From Streptomyces sp. CB02056 (GTDB taxonomy: Bacteria > Actinomycetota > Actinomycetes > Streptomycetales > Streptomycetaceae), in the NCBI RefSeq assembly GCF_001905545.1, contig NZ_LIPD01000004.1, positions 224,578-288,577 on the forward strand: a stretch of DNA of 64,000 nucleotides, written 5' to 3'. Within the stretch, counting starts at the first letter, position 1. The number at the start of each line of letters is the position of its first letter. Shown here piece by piece: positions 28,564 to 36,562 of the stretch. Under the pieces are notes generated by a model. That model worked only from the letters and a program-made list of their open reading frames with translations. It ran no database searches and was not told the DNA's origin. A program made the translations under genes and the position numbers.

Positions 28564-29472
28564 GTGTCCATCACCCAGCACGACAGCACCCGTCCCTGGC
28601 GCGGCATCATGGTCGCCACCACGCTTCCGCTGCGCCCGGACCACTCCGTCGACTACGACGCCTACGCCGAGCACGTCCGCTGGCTGATCGACTCCGGCTG
28701 CGAGGGCGTCGTCCCCAACGGCTCGCTGGGCGAGTACCAGACGCTCACCGCCGAGGAGCGCGCCAAGGTCGTCGAGGTCGCCATCGAGGCGGCCGGCGAC
28801 GGCTCCCGGGTGATGCCCGGCGTGGCCGCCTACGGCAGCGCCGAGTCCCGCCGCTGGGCCGAGCAGGCCGCCGAGGCCGGCGCCGGCTCCGTCCTGCTGC
28901 TGCCGCCGAACGCCTACCGGGCCGACCACGCCTCGGTGCGCGCCCACTACGCCGAGGTCGCCAAGGCCGGGCTGCCGATCGTGGCGTACAACAACCCCAT
29001 CGACACCAAGGTCGACCTCGTCCCCACGCTGCTCGCCCAGCTGCACGCCGAGGGCTCGATCGTCGCGGTCAAGGAGTTCAGCGGCGACGTCCGCCGGGCG
29101 TACGAGATCGCCGAGCTGGCCCCCGGGCTGGACCTGCTGATCGGCGCCGACGACGTGCTGCTGGAGCTGGCGCTCGCGGGCGCGGTCGGCTGGATCGCCG
29201 GCTACCCGAACGCCCTGCCGGCCGCCTCGGTCGCGCTCTACGACGCCGCCGTCTCCAAGGACCTGGAGAACGCGCTGCCGCTGTACAAGTCGCTGCACTC
29301 GCTGCTGCGCTGGGACTCCAAGACCGAGTTCGTCCAGGCCATCAAGCTCTCGATGGACATCGCCGGGCGCCCCGGCGGCCCGGTGCGCGCCCCGCGCCTG
29401 CCGCTCGTCCCGGAGATCGAGGAGGCCGTCCGCGCGGCCACCGAGAAGGCGCTGGCCGACGGCCTGGTCTGA
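28564..29472 (+). CDS. DHDPS-family lyase, probable pyrroline-4-hydroxy-2-carboxylate deaminase
   Basis: A 302-residue class I aldolase-fold enzyme. Tyr142 (AYNNP) and the Schiff-base Lys170 (IVAVKEFSGD) are in place. In hydroxyproline pathways this family member deaminates and dehydrates pyrroline-4-hydroxy-2-carboxylate to alpha-ketoglutarate semialdehyde; the neighbours make that reading far more likely than lysine biosynthesis. GTG at 28564 follows AAGGAG by 5 bases. It is first in a run of five genes ending with the reductase gene at 33966. Confidence 0.87.
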   Translation: MSITQHDSTRPWRGIMVATTLPLRPDHSVDYDAYAEHVRWLIDSGCEGVVPNGSLGEYQTLTAEERAKVVEVAIEAAGDGSRVMPGVAAYGSAESRRWAEQAAEAGAGSVLLLPPNAYRADHASVRAHYAEVAKAGLPIVAYNNPIDTKVDLVPTLLAQLHAEGSIVAVKEFSGDVRRAYEIAELAPGLDLLIGADDVLLELALAGAVGWIAGYPNALPAASVALYDAAVSKDLENALPLYKSLHSLLRWDSKTEFVQAIKLSMDIAGRPGGPVRAPRLPLVPEIEEAVRAATEKALADGLV

Positions 29473-29565
29473 CACCGGCGCGATCCCGGGCCTCCGGGCC
29501 GGCTGCGGCGGCAGTCGGCCCGGCCTACCCACCAACCATCCGAACCTGTACGGGAGTTGTGACCC

Positions 29566-30570
29566 ATGCGCAGCCGTCACGTGTTCCACGCCGTCGACTC
29601 GCACACCGAGGGCATGCCGACCCGGGTGATCACCGGCGGCTTCGGCGTCATCCCCGGCGCCACCATGGCCGAGCGCCGGGTGCACTTCCAGGAGCACCTG
29701 GACCACTTCCGCACCCTGCTGATGTACGAGCCGCGCGGCCACGCCGCGATGAGCGGCGCGATCCTCCAGCCGCCGACCCGGCCGGACGCCGACTTCGGCG
29801 TGCTCTACATCGAGGTCTCCGGACTGCTGCCGATGTGCGGGCACGGCACCATCGGGGTCGCCACCGTGCTGGTCGAGACCGGGATGGTCCCGGTGGTCGA
29901 GCCGGTCACCACCGTACGGCTGGACACCCCGGCCGGACTCGTGGTCGCCGAGGTGAAGGTCGAGGACGGCGCCGCCAAGGCGGTGACCATCCGCAACGTG
30001 CCCTCCTACTCCGTCGCCCTGGACCGCAAGGTCGAGGTGCCCGGCTACGGCACGGTGACCTACGACCTCGCGTACGGCGGCAACTACTACGCCATCCTGC
30101 CGCTCGCCGAGTTCGGGCTGCCCTTCGAGCGCGAGCGCAAGCAGGAGATCCTGGACGCCGGCCTGGCCATGATGGACGCGATCAACGCGGGCCCGGACCG
30201 GCCGGTGCACCCGGAGAACCCGTCCATCCACAGCTGCCACCACGTCCAGCTGCTCGCCCCCGGCTCCACCGCCGAGCACTCCCGGCACGCGATGGCCATC
30301 CACCCCGGCTGGTTCGACCGCTCGCCCTGCGGCACCGGCACCTCGGCGCGGATGGCCCAGCTGCACGCGCGCGGCGAACTGCCGCTCGGGCGGGACTTCC
30401 GCAACGACTCCTTCATCGGGACCACCTTCACCGGGCGGCTGGTCGAGGAGACCGAGGTGGCCGGGCTGCCCGCGGTGGTGCCCACCGTCACCGGGCGGGC
30501 CTGGGTCACCGGCACCGCCCAGTACTTCCTCGACCCGAGCGACCCGTTCCCGGCGGGCTTCCTGCTCTGA
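29566..30570 (+). CDS. 4-hydroxyproline 2-epimerase (proline racemase family)
   Basis: A 334-residue cofactor-independent epimerase that interconverts trans-4-hydroxy-L-proline and cis-4-hydroxy-D-proline, the entry step of the pathway. Both catalytic cysteines are present: Cys91 in MCGHGT and Cys255 in SPCGTGTSA. ATG at 29566 follows GGGAG; the protein begins MRSRHVFHAVDSHTEG as is usual in the family. The 93-base gap from the deaminase gene shows no terminator, so they are probably one transcript. Proline racemase activity is an alternative, less favoured because of the neighbours. Confidence 0.9.
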   Translation: MRSRHVFHAVDSHTEGMPTRVITGGFGVIPGATMAERRVHFQEHLDHFRTLLMYEPRGHAAMSGAILQPPTRPDADFGVLYIEVSGLLPMCGHGTIGVATVLVETGMVPVVEPVTTVRLDTPAGLVVAEVKVEDGAAKAVTIRNVPSYSVALDRKVEVPGYGTVTYDLAYGGNYYAILPLAEFGLPFERERKQEILDAGLAMMDAINAGPDRPVHPENPSIHSCHHVQLLAPGSTAEHSRHAMAIHPGWFDRSPCGTGTSARMAQLHARGELPLGRDFRNDSFIGTTFTGRLVEETEVAGLPAVVPTVTGRAWVTGTAQYFLDPSDPFPAGFLL

Positions 30571-30620
30571 CCCCTCCTTCCTCCTTCGTCCCCGTACCTC
30601 CCCCCGAAGGGCTGCTGGCC

Positions 30621-31979
30621 GTGACCATCACCTCGTACAACCCCGCCGACCCCGACGACCTCGTGGTCGCCGTCGAGGAGCCCGGCGCCGAGGCCGTGCG
30701 GGCCGCCGTCGGGCGGGCCCGGGCGGCACAGGGCGACTGGCTCGCCGCCGGGGCGGGCGCCCGGTCGGCGGCGCTCGGCCGGATCGCGGACGCCGTGGAG
30801 GCGCACGCCCACGAGCTGGCCGCGCTGATCGTGCGCGAGGTCGGCAAGCCGCTGGCCGAGGCGCTCGGCGAGGTCGCCCGCACGGCGGCGATCTGGCGCT
30901 ACTACGCGCAGGCGCCGTACGCGCCCTCCGGGGCGGTGCACGAGACCGCCGCCGGCCCCGGGCTGCTGTTCACCCGCCGCCGCCCGTACGGGGTCGCCGG
31001 ACTGATCGCGCCGTGGAACTTCCCGCTGGCGATCCCGACCTGGAAGGCCGCGCCGGCCCTCGCCGTCGGCAACGCGGTGGTGCTCAAGCCGGCCCCCGAG
31101 GCGACGGCCTGCGCGCTGCGGCTGGCGGAGCTGGCCGGGCTGCCCGAGGACGTGTTCACGGTGCTGCCCGGCGGGGCGGAGGAGGGCGCGGCGCTGGTCG
31201 ACGCCGCCGACGTGGTCTCCTTCACCGGCTCGACCGGCGTCGGCCGGGCCGTGGTGCGGGCCGCGACCGACCGCGGGGTACCGGTGCAGGCCGAACTCGG
31301 CGGGCTGAACGCCGCGCTGGTGCTGCCGGACGCCGACATCGCGCAGGCCGCCGGGCACATCGCCGCGGCCATCGCCGGGTACGCCGGGCAGAAGTGCACC
31401 GCCACCAGCCGGGTGATCGCGGTCGGCGCCGCGTACGAGCCGCTGCGCGAGGCGCTGGTCAAGGCGCTGGCGGCGGTCGACGACGCGGTCTGCGGGCCGG
31501 TGATCAACGCCGGGGCGCGGGAGCGGCTGACCGGGGCCGTCTCCTCGGCCGTCGAGGCCGGGGCCAGCGTGCTCACCGGCGGCGGGGTGCCCGAGCGGAC
31601 CGGCTGGTACGTCGAGCCGACCCTGCTCGCCGAGGTGCCGGCCGAACACCCGCTGGCCCGCGAGGAGTTCTTCGGCCCGATCGCGGTGCTGCACGCCGCG
31701 GCCGACCTGGACGAGGCCATCGCGCTCGCCAACGACACCCCGCACAGCCTCTCCACCTCGGTGCACACCCGCAGCCTGGACGTGGCGCTGGCCGCCGCCG
31801 ACCGGCTGGACGCGGGCATGATCCGGGTCAACGCGCCGTCCAGCGGCGTCGACTTCCACCTGCCCTTCGGCGGGGCCAAGGGCGCGAGCCACGGCGACCG
31901 CGAACAGGGCCAGGCCGCCCTGGACTTCTACACCGTCAGCCGGACCGTCAGCGTGCTGCCGGGCGGAGGTGCGCTCTGA
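30621..31979 (+). CDS. Aldehyde dehydrogenase, probable alpha-ketoglutarate semialdehyde dehydrogenase
   Basis: A 452-residue NAD(P)-dependent aldehyde dehydrogenase that would oxidise alpha-ketoglutarate semialdehyde to alpha-ketoglutarate, the last step of hydroxyproline breakdown. It shows the APWNFPLAIPTWK cofactor segment, FTGSTGVGR, the general-base glutamate in AELGG, and nucleophile Cys259 in GQKCTATSR. GTG at 30621 follows CGAAGGG. The frame is open far upstream, but that region belongs to the two preceding genes in other frames. Its TGA overlaps the next ATG. Confidence 0.88.
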   Translation: MTITSYNPADPDDLVVAVEEPGAEAVRAAVGRARAAQGDWLAAGAGARSAALGRIADAVEAHAHELAALIVREVGKPLAEALGEVARTAAIWRYYAQAPYAPSGAVHETAAGPGLLFTRRRPYGVAGLIAPWNFPLAIPTWKAAPALAVGNAVVLKPAPEATACALRLAELAGLPEDVFTVLPGGAEEGAALVDAADVVSFTGSTGVGRAVVRAATDRGVPVQAELGGLNAALVLPDADIAQAAGHIAAAIAGYAGQKCTATSRVIAVGAAYEPLREALVKALAAVDDAVCGPVINAGARERLTGAVSSAVEAGASVLTGGGVPERTGWYVEPTLLAEVPAEHPLAREEFFGPIAVLHAAADLDEAIALANDTPHSLSTSVHTRSLDVALAAADRLDAGMIRVNAPSSGVDFHLPFGGAKGASHGDREQGQAALDFYTVSRTVSVLPGGGAL

Positions 31980-33007
31980 TGTTCGTACGGACGGTCGACT
32001 ACCACACGGCCGGCGAGCCGTTCCGGATCGTGCTGGACGGCGTGCCCCCGATCCCCGGCGACACCGTCGCCGAGCGCCGGGCCATCGCGCTCGGCGCGGG
32101 CGGCAGCGCGACCGCGCCCCGGCCCAGCGCGCTGGACGAGGTCCGGCAGCTGCTCAGCCGGGAACCGCGCGGCCACGCCGGGATGTACGGCGGCTTCCTG
32201 GTCCCGGCGGACGACGACGAGGCGCACCTGGGCGTGCTGTTCTGGCACAAGGACGGCTACTCCACCGCCTGCGGGCACGGCACCATCGCGCTCGGCGCCT
32301 GGGCGGTGGACTCCGGACTGGTGGCCGCCCCCGCGGACGGGGTGGCGCGGGTGCGGATCGACGTGCCGTCCGGCCGGGTCACCGCCCTGGTGCACCGCTC
32401 CGGCGGGCGGACCACCGGGGTGACCTTCCGCAACGTGCCCAGCCGGGTCACCGCGCTGAAGCTCCCGGTGGAGACCTCGCGCGGCACCGTGGAGGTCGCC
32501 GTGGCGCACTCCGGCGCCTGCTACGCCTCGGTGCCCGCGGCCGCCCTCGGGCTCGCCGTGGAGAAGCAGCAGCTGCCCGAACTCACCGCCGTGGGGCGGG
32601 AGATCAGGGCCGCGCTGGCCGGCTCGGAGGCGGTCGCCCACCCGACGGACGCCCGGCTGTCGGGCGTGTACGGGGTCATCCTCCACGACGAACTCCCCCC
32701 GGTGGACGGGGTGCTGAACCAGCGCAACGTCACCGTCTTCGCGGACGGCCAGATCGACCGCTCGCCCTGCGGCTCCGGCACCTCCGCCCGGCTCGCGGTG
32801 CTCGCCGCCGAGGGGCGGCTGGCCCCGGGCGAGCCGCTGCGGCACGAGTCGATCATCGGGACGGTCTTCAGCGGGCAGGTCCTCCCGGGCGGCGACCCGC
32901 AGGGCGAGGGCGTGGTCACCGAGGTCGGCGGGACGGCCTTCCGCACCGGCGAGCACGGCTTCGTGCTGGAGCCGGACGACGACCTGGGAGCGGGGTTCCT
33001 GCTGTGA
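31979..33007 (+). CDS. Second proline racemase-family protein (epimerase or trans-3-hydroxyproline dehydratase-like)
   Basis: A 342-residue paralogue of the epimerase. Sequence around the first catalytic site (LFWHKDGYSTACGHGTIALG) and the stretch FADGQIDRSP resemble trans-3-hydroxy-L-proline dehydratases such as human L3HYPDH. Yet both catalytic positions are cysteine (Cys98, Cys264), as in epimerases and racemases, whereas human L3HYPDH has threonine at the second. Function is therefore open: trans-3-hydroxyproline dehydration or epimerisation, or proline racemisation. ATG at 31979 overlaps the previous TGA, and its TGA overlaps the next GTG, so it is tightly coupled to the reductase. Confidence 0.85.
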   Translation: MFVRTVDYHTAGEPFRIVLDGVPPIPGDTVAERRAIALGAGGSATAPRPSALDEVRQLLSREPRGHAGMYGGFLVPADDDEAHLGVLFWHKDGYSTACGHGTIALGAWAVDSGLVAAPADGVARVRIDVPSGRVTALVHRSGGRTTGVTFRNVPSRVTALKLPVETSRGTVEVAVAHSGACYASVPAAALGLAVEKQQLPELTAVGREIRAALAGSEAVAHPTDARLSGVYGVILHDELPPVDGVLNQRNVTVFADGQIDRSPCGSGTSARLAVLAAEGRLAPGEPLRHESIIGTVFSGQVLPGGDPQGEGVVTEVGGTAFRTGEHGFVLEPDDDLGAGFLL

Positions 33008-33966
33008 CCACCGTGCGTGCGACCGAAGCCGTGAAGCCAACCGAAGTGCCCGGCGCGGCGGTTGTGCCGCTCCAGTACGCCGTGCCGGGCACCGGCGGGG
33101 TCGGACCCGCCGGGGCGGTGGGGGCGATCGAGCGGGTGCTGCTGGACGGGTTCGACCCGGAGGCGGCACCCGCCCGGTCGGCCGTACCGGTGCCCGCCGG
33201 CGAACTGCTGATGATGCCGGCCGCCGCCGGGCCGTACGCCGGCGTGAAGATCGCCGGGGTCGCGCCCGCCAACCCGTCGGCCGGACTGCCCCGGATCACC
33301 GGCAGCTACCTGCTGCTGGACGGGCCCACCCTCCAGCCGCTCGCCCTGCTGGACGGCGCCGCGCTCACCGCGCTGCGCACGCCCGCCGTCACCGCGGCCG
33401 CGCTGCGGCGGCTGGCCGTGCCGGAGGCCGAGCACCTGGTGCTGTTCGGCTCCGGACCGCAGGCGTACGGGCACCTGGACGCCCTGCTCGCCGTCCGGCC
33501 GCTGCGCCGGCTCACCGTGGTGGCGCGCAACGCCGAACGGGCCGGGGCGCTGGCCGATTACGGGCGGAAGCTCGGGCTGGCGGCCGAGGTCGGCGACCCG
33601 CGCGCGGTCCGCGAGGCGGACCTGGTGGTCTGCTGCACCACCGCGCGCACCCCGCTGTTCGACGGCGCCCTGGTGCCCGCCCACGCGGCGGTGGCGGCGG
33701 TCGGCTCGCACGAGCCGGACGCCCGGGAGGTGGACGAACTGCTCGTCCAGCGCGCCGAGTTGTACGTCGAGGCGCGTACCGTCGCGGAGCGCGAGGCCGG
33801 GGACCTGCTGATGGCGGGCGTGGCCGGGCGGCAGCTGTGGAACCTCGCCGAACTGGTGCGCGGCGACGCGCTGGTGCCCGACGGGCGGCCGCGGTTCTTC
33901 AAGAGCGTCGGGATGGCCTGGCAGGACCTGGCCGTCGCGGCGGAGGTGTACCGGGCCGCGTCCTAG
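33004..33966 (+). CDS. Ornithine cyclodeaminase/mu-crystallin family, probable pyrroline-2-carboxylate reductase
   Basis: A 320-residue NAD(P)H-dependent enzyme with nucleotide-binding motif LVLFGSGPQAYGH and the family C-terminal signature FFKSVGMAWQDLAVA. In hydroxyproline clusters this family reduces pyrroline-2-carboxylate, the product of trans-3-hydroxyproline dehydration, to L-proline. GTG at 33004 overlaps the racemase stop (GTGA). Its TAG stop is part of a CTAG at the left edge of the second MITE-like element. Confidence 0.86.
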   Translation: MTTVRATEAVKPTEVPGAAVVPLQYAVPGTGGVGPAGAVGAIERVLLDGFDPEAAPARSAVPVPAGELLMMPAAAGPYAGVKIAGVAPANPSAGLPRITGSYLLLDGPTLQPLALLDGAALTALRTPAVTAAALRRLAVPEAEHLVLFGSGPQAYGHLDALLAVRPLRRLTVVARNAERAGALADYGRKLGLAAEVGDPRAVREADLVVCCTTARTPLFDGALVPAHAAVAAVGSHEPDAREVDELLVQRAELYVEARTVAEREAGDLLMAGVAGRQLWNLAELVRGDALVPDGRPRFFKSVGMAWQDLAVAAEVYRAAS

Positions 33967-34140
33967 GGCGTGTCTTCAAACTCGCGTCTGCGGGGCGACG
34001 CCGGGGCACGTACCTCGCCGCGTTGTCGTCGGTCGCCAATGCTCCGCAGTGGCTCCCTCCTCCGCCTTGCGATGCACGCACCCCAACGCCGCCCCGCCCG
34101 CCCTCCGGGCGGACGACGGGAGTTTGAAGACACGCCCTAG
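33963..34140 (+). mobile_element. MITE-like palindromic element, copy 2
   Basis: A 178-bp non-coding element whose ends form a perfect 21-bp inverted repeat (33963-33983 and 34120-34140), beginning CTAGGGCGTGTCTTCAAACT. The core 34020-34083 is the exact reverse complement of 15649-15712 in copy 1, a 64-of-64 match. Both ends carry CTAG, and the left CTAG supplies the stop codon of the reductase gene. It lies between convergent genes and could act as a bidirectional terminator. No transposase is encoded. Confidence 0.88.
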
Positions 34141-34144
34141 CGGT

Positions 34145-34474
34145 TCAGTCGCCCAGGAAGACGAGCCAACTGCCCGGGGTGGCGGCGCAGTTGGCGAGCA
34201 GGTTGCGCAGTTCGCGGACGGCCGCCCGCTGCTCCCCGGTGGTGCAGCGGGCGAGCAGGGCGGTGGCCTCCTCGAAGGCGGCGCCGGCGTCCTGCTCGTT
34301 GAACGGGGTGTCCCCGTACGGGTCGATCCGGCCGAGCCGGTGGCGGGTCGGATCGGTGTGCCGGGCCAGGGCGGAGGTGAGGGCCTCGCCGGGGCTCGAC
34401 AGGTGCAGCAACCTGGCGCTGGTGCGGCGGCCGCCGTTCGGGCGGCCGTCGTACAGCGCGATGTCGATCGACAC
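34145..34474 (-). CDS. Hypothetical protein
   Basis: A 109-residue protein of unknown function, probably cytoplasmic, with no signal or membrane segment. GTG at 34474 is preceded by CCAGGAG. The N-terminus MSIDIALYDGRPNGG resembles short streptomycete-specific hypothetical proteins of which several copies exist per genome. Its end is only 4 bases from the second MITE-like element. Confidence 0.65.
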   Translation of the reverse strand: MSIDIALYDGRPNGGRRTSARLLHLSSPGEALTSALARHTDPTRHRLGRIDPYGDTPFNEQDAGAAFEEATALLARCTTGEQRAAVRELRNLLANCAATPGSWLVFLGD

Positions 34475-34511
34475 GGCGTTACTCCTGGTGGTGGTCGGGA
34501 GTTGTGGAGCC

Positions 34512-34553
34512 GGAGCCGGTGCAGCGGGATGGGATCCCCCGCTGCACCGGCTC
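34512..34553 (-). terminator. Hairpin after the TetR gene
   Basis: A perfect 16-bp stem (GGAGCCGGTGCAGCGG with its complement) lies downstream of the TetR gene on its strand and upstream of the small hypothetical gene. It is probably the terminator of the TetR transcript. Confidence 0.65.
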
Positions 34554-34630
34554 CTCACGTTTTCCGGACGTTTTCCGGCAGGCTCCCGGGCGGGCGGTCC
34601 GGTTCCGCGCGTCAGGTCGGGTTCCGCGCG

Positions 34631-35320
34631 TCAGGCCCGGTCGTCGGCGTAGGCGGTGAGCAGGCGGGCCAGGTGCTTGCCGGTGACCAGCAGCGGCTCC
34701 TCGCTGCGGGCGACCTGGGCGGCGAGCTCGGCGCCCTCCAGGGTGCTGATCACGGTGCCGGCCAGCTCGCGGGCGTCCTGCTCGCCGATGCCGGCGGCGA
34801 GCAGCCGTTCCGTCACGACGGCCCGCCAGTGGGCGAAGGCCTCGGCCACCGCCTCCTCGATCACCGGCACCCGGCCGATCGTCTCCAGGGCGGTGCTGGT
34901 GATCGGGCAGCCGTCCTGCCAGTCGGACGCGCGCAGTTCGGTGGCGAGCAGCCGGGTGCAGGCGGTCATCGCCTCGCCCAGGTCCGGTGAGGAGCCGAGC
35001 CCGGCGTGCAGCATGACGGCGAACTCCTCGTCGCCGTGCCGGATCGCCTCGGCGGCCAACTCCTGCTTGCCGCCCGGGAAGAAGTGGTAGACGGAGCCGA
35101 GGGTGGCCTCGGCCTCGCGGGAGATCTGCTTGATCCCGGTGCCCTCGTACCCCTGGCGCTGCAGCAGCCGGGAGGTGGCCCGGACGATCCGCTCCCGGGT
35201 GCCGGGCTTCGCTTCGGCCCGCGCGCCGTCCTTCGGTGCGGCCTTCGCCGGGGCCTTCGCAGCGACCCTCACGGCGGCCTTCGGGTCGGCCTTCGCGGGG
35301 GTCTTCTCGGGCGTCTTCAC
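34631..35320 (-). CDS. TetR-family regulator with lysine/alanine/proline-rich N-terminal tail
   Basis: A 229-residue repressor. Residues 40-90 hold the TetR helix-turn-helix (RATSRLLQRQGYEGTGIKQISREAEATLGSVYHFF), and the rest is the ligand-binding domain of the AcrR type. Unusually, the first 39 residues form a basic tail of KTP, KAP and KAA repeats like a histone H1 or HupB tail, which may add non-specific DNA affinity. The start is GTG at 35320. It is divergent from the imine reductase gene, and two matching operators lie between them. Confidence 0.88.
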   Translation of the reverse strand: MKTPEKTPAKADPKAAVRVAAKAPAKAAPKDGARAEAKPGTRERIVRATSRLLQRQGYEGTGIKQISREAEATLGSVYHFFPGGKQELAAEAIRHGDEEFAVMLHAGLGSSPDLGEAMTACTRLLATELRASDWQDGCPITSTALETIGRVPVIEEAVAEAFAHWRAVVTERLLAAGIGEQDARELAGTVISTLEGAELAAQVARSEEPLLVTGKHLARLLTAYADDRA

Positions 35321-35346
35321 GGCGTGATCCTAGCCGAGATTCTAAG

Positions 35347-35411
35347 TAGAGCGTTCGTTCCAGTCCTGTGCTAGCGTCGGCTCCGGCGCTCTGGATAGAG
35401 CGTTCGTTCTA
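35347..35411. promoter_or_regulatory. Two TetR operators between tetR and the imine reductase gene
   Basis: TAGAGCGTTCGTTCCA at 35347-35362 and TAGAGCGTTCGTTCTA at 35396-35411 are near-identical, 49 bases apart, and fit the palindrome TAGANCGNNCGNTCTA. The spacing and position between divergent genes suggest that the TetR protein represses both itself and the reductase. Confidence 0.75.
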
Positions 35412-35439
35412 GGCATTCGTCCAGTGGAGGGGAACACGC

Positions 35440-36321
35440 ATGTCCGTGGAGCAGCAGGCGAAGCGATCCGTGACGGTGATCGGGCTCGGCCCGATGGGGC
35501 AGGCCATGGCCCGGGCGTTCCTGGACGCCGGGTACGCCGTCACGGTGTGGAACCGCACGGCCGGACGGGCCGACGAACTCGTCGCCCGGGGTGCGCAGGC
35601 GGCGCCCAGCGCGGAGGCGGCGGTGGCGGCGAACGAACTGGTGGTGCTCAGCCTCACCGACTACGACGCCGTGTTCACCGTCCTGGAGTCGGTCGAGCCG
35701 GCGCTGAAGGGGAAGGTGGTCGCGAACCTCAGCTCGGACACCCCCGGGCGGGCCCGCGACGCCGCCCGCTGGCTGGCCGAGCGCGGCGCCGGGCACCTGA
35801 CCGGCGGGGTGCAGGTGCCGCCCTCGGGCATCGGCAGCCCCGAGTCGTCCACCTTCTACAGCGGCCCGGTCGAGCTGTTCCGGCGGCACCGGGCCGCCCT
35901 GGAGGTGCTCACCGCGGCCGACTACCGGGGCGACGACCCCGGGCTGGCCCAGCTGTACTACCAGATCCAGATGGACCTGTTCTGGTCCTCGATGGTCGGC
36001 TACCTGCACGCCACGGCGGTCGCCGAGGCCAACGGCATCACCGCCGAGGAGTTCCTGCCGTACGCCCTGCCCACCGCCGCGCTGCTGCCGCGGATGATCG
36101 AGTTCTACGCGCCGCGGATCACCGCCGGGGACCACCGCGGGGACGTCGACCGGCTGACGATGGCACTCGCGAGCATCGAGCACGTCCAGCACACCGCGGA
36201 GGACTCCGGGGTGGACGGCGCCCTGCCGGCCCTCCTCGCGGAGGCGGTCCGGCGGGGTGTGGCGGACGGGGACGGTGCGGCCAGCCTGAGCACCCTGGTG
36301 GGGCGGTTCCGCCGGGCGTAG
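35440..36321 (+). CDS. NADPH-dependent imine reductase-like protein
   Basis: A 293-residue protein of the beta-hydroxyacid dehydrogenase/imine reductase group. The cofactor motif is VIGLGPMGQAMARAF (residues 12-26), followed by the NADPH-type VWNRT. The C-terminal all-helical domain (LAQLYYQIQMDLFWSSMVGYLHATAVAEANGI) has the length and pattern of bacterial imine reductases, which reduce cyclic imines such as pyrrolines. ATG at 35440 follows GGAGGGGAAC. Regulation by the divergent TetR is likely. A link to the pyrroline chemistry next door is possible but unproven. Confidence 0.85.
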   Translation: MSVEQQAKRSVTVIGLGPMGQAMARAFLDAGYAVTVWNRTAGRADELVARGAQAAPSAEAAVAANELVVLSLTDYDAVFTVLESVEPALKGKVVANLSSDTPGRARDAARWLAERGAGHLTGGVQVPPSGIGSPESSTFYSGPVELFRRHRAALEVLTAADYRGDDPGLAQLYYQIQMDLFWSSMVGYLHATAVAEANGITAEEFLPYALPTAALLPRMIEFYAPRITAGDHRGDVDRLTMALASIEHVQHTAEDSGVDGALPALLAEAVRRGVADGDGAASLSTLVGRFRRA

Positions 36322-36403
36322 CCCTCCGCAGGGGCCTCCGGGCGGGCCTCCGGGCGGATCTTCGTACGGACCTCCCGGGCGGACCGGAAGATCGTGTGCC
36401 GTC

Positions 36404-36426
36404 GGCCGTTGTCACGGCCAACGGCC
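36404..36426 (+). terminator. Small hairpin after the imine reductase gene
   Basis: An 8-bp stem (GGCCGTTG / CAACGGCC) with a 7-base loop lies about 82 bases after the stop and before the GntR promoter. It is weak evidence for a terminator. Confidence 0.35.
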
Positions 36427-36516
36427 GCTGTCACCATGGCGTTCGGCAGGAGGAGGGGCCGGTGCGGCGGGTCGGTGACGGGTGTTCGAATCACTGGCTG
36501 TTGCGCACGCAACGTA

Positions 36517-36530
36517 ACGTGACATTGTAC
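36517..36530. promoter_or_regulatory. GntR-type box (site c) upstream of the GntR gene
   Basis: ACGTGACATTGTAC, on the other strand GTACAATGTCACGT, fits the six-site consensus GTRMWATKTCACRY and lies 32 bases before the regulator ATG. An upstream TTGCGC at 36501-36506 could be the -35. The position implies autoregulation. Confidence 0.68.
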
Positions 36531-36562
36531 GCTGGTGTTCTGCACCCACCCGGAGGAACACC

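Noticed and set aside
28564..29472. Dihydrodipicolinate synthase for lysine biosynthesis
   Set aside because: The fold and lysine match, but the epimerase, dehydrogenase and semialdehyde dehydrogenase neighbours point to hydroxyproline breakdown.
28347..31979. A 1210-codon open frame on the plus strand
   Set aside because: Only the last 452 codons resemble a protein (aldehyde dehydrogenase). The upstream part lies across the deaminase and epimerase genes in another frame and is arginine/proline-rich shadow translation.
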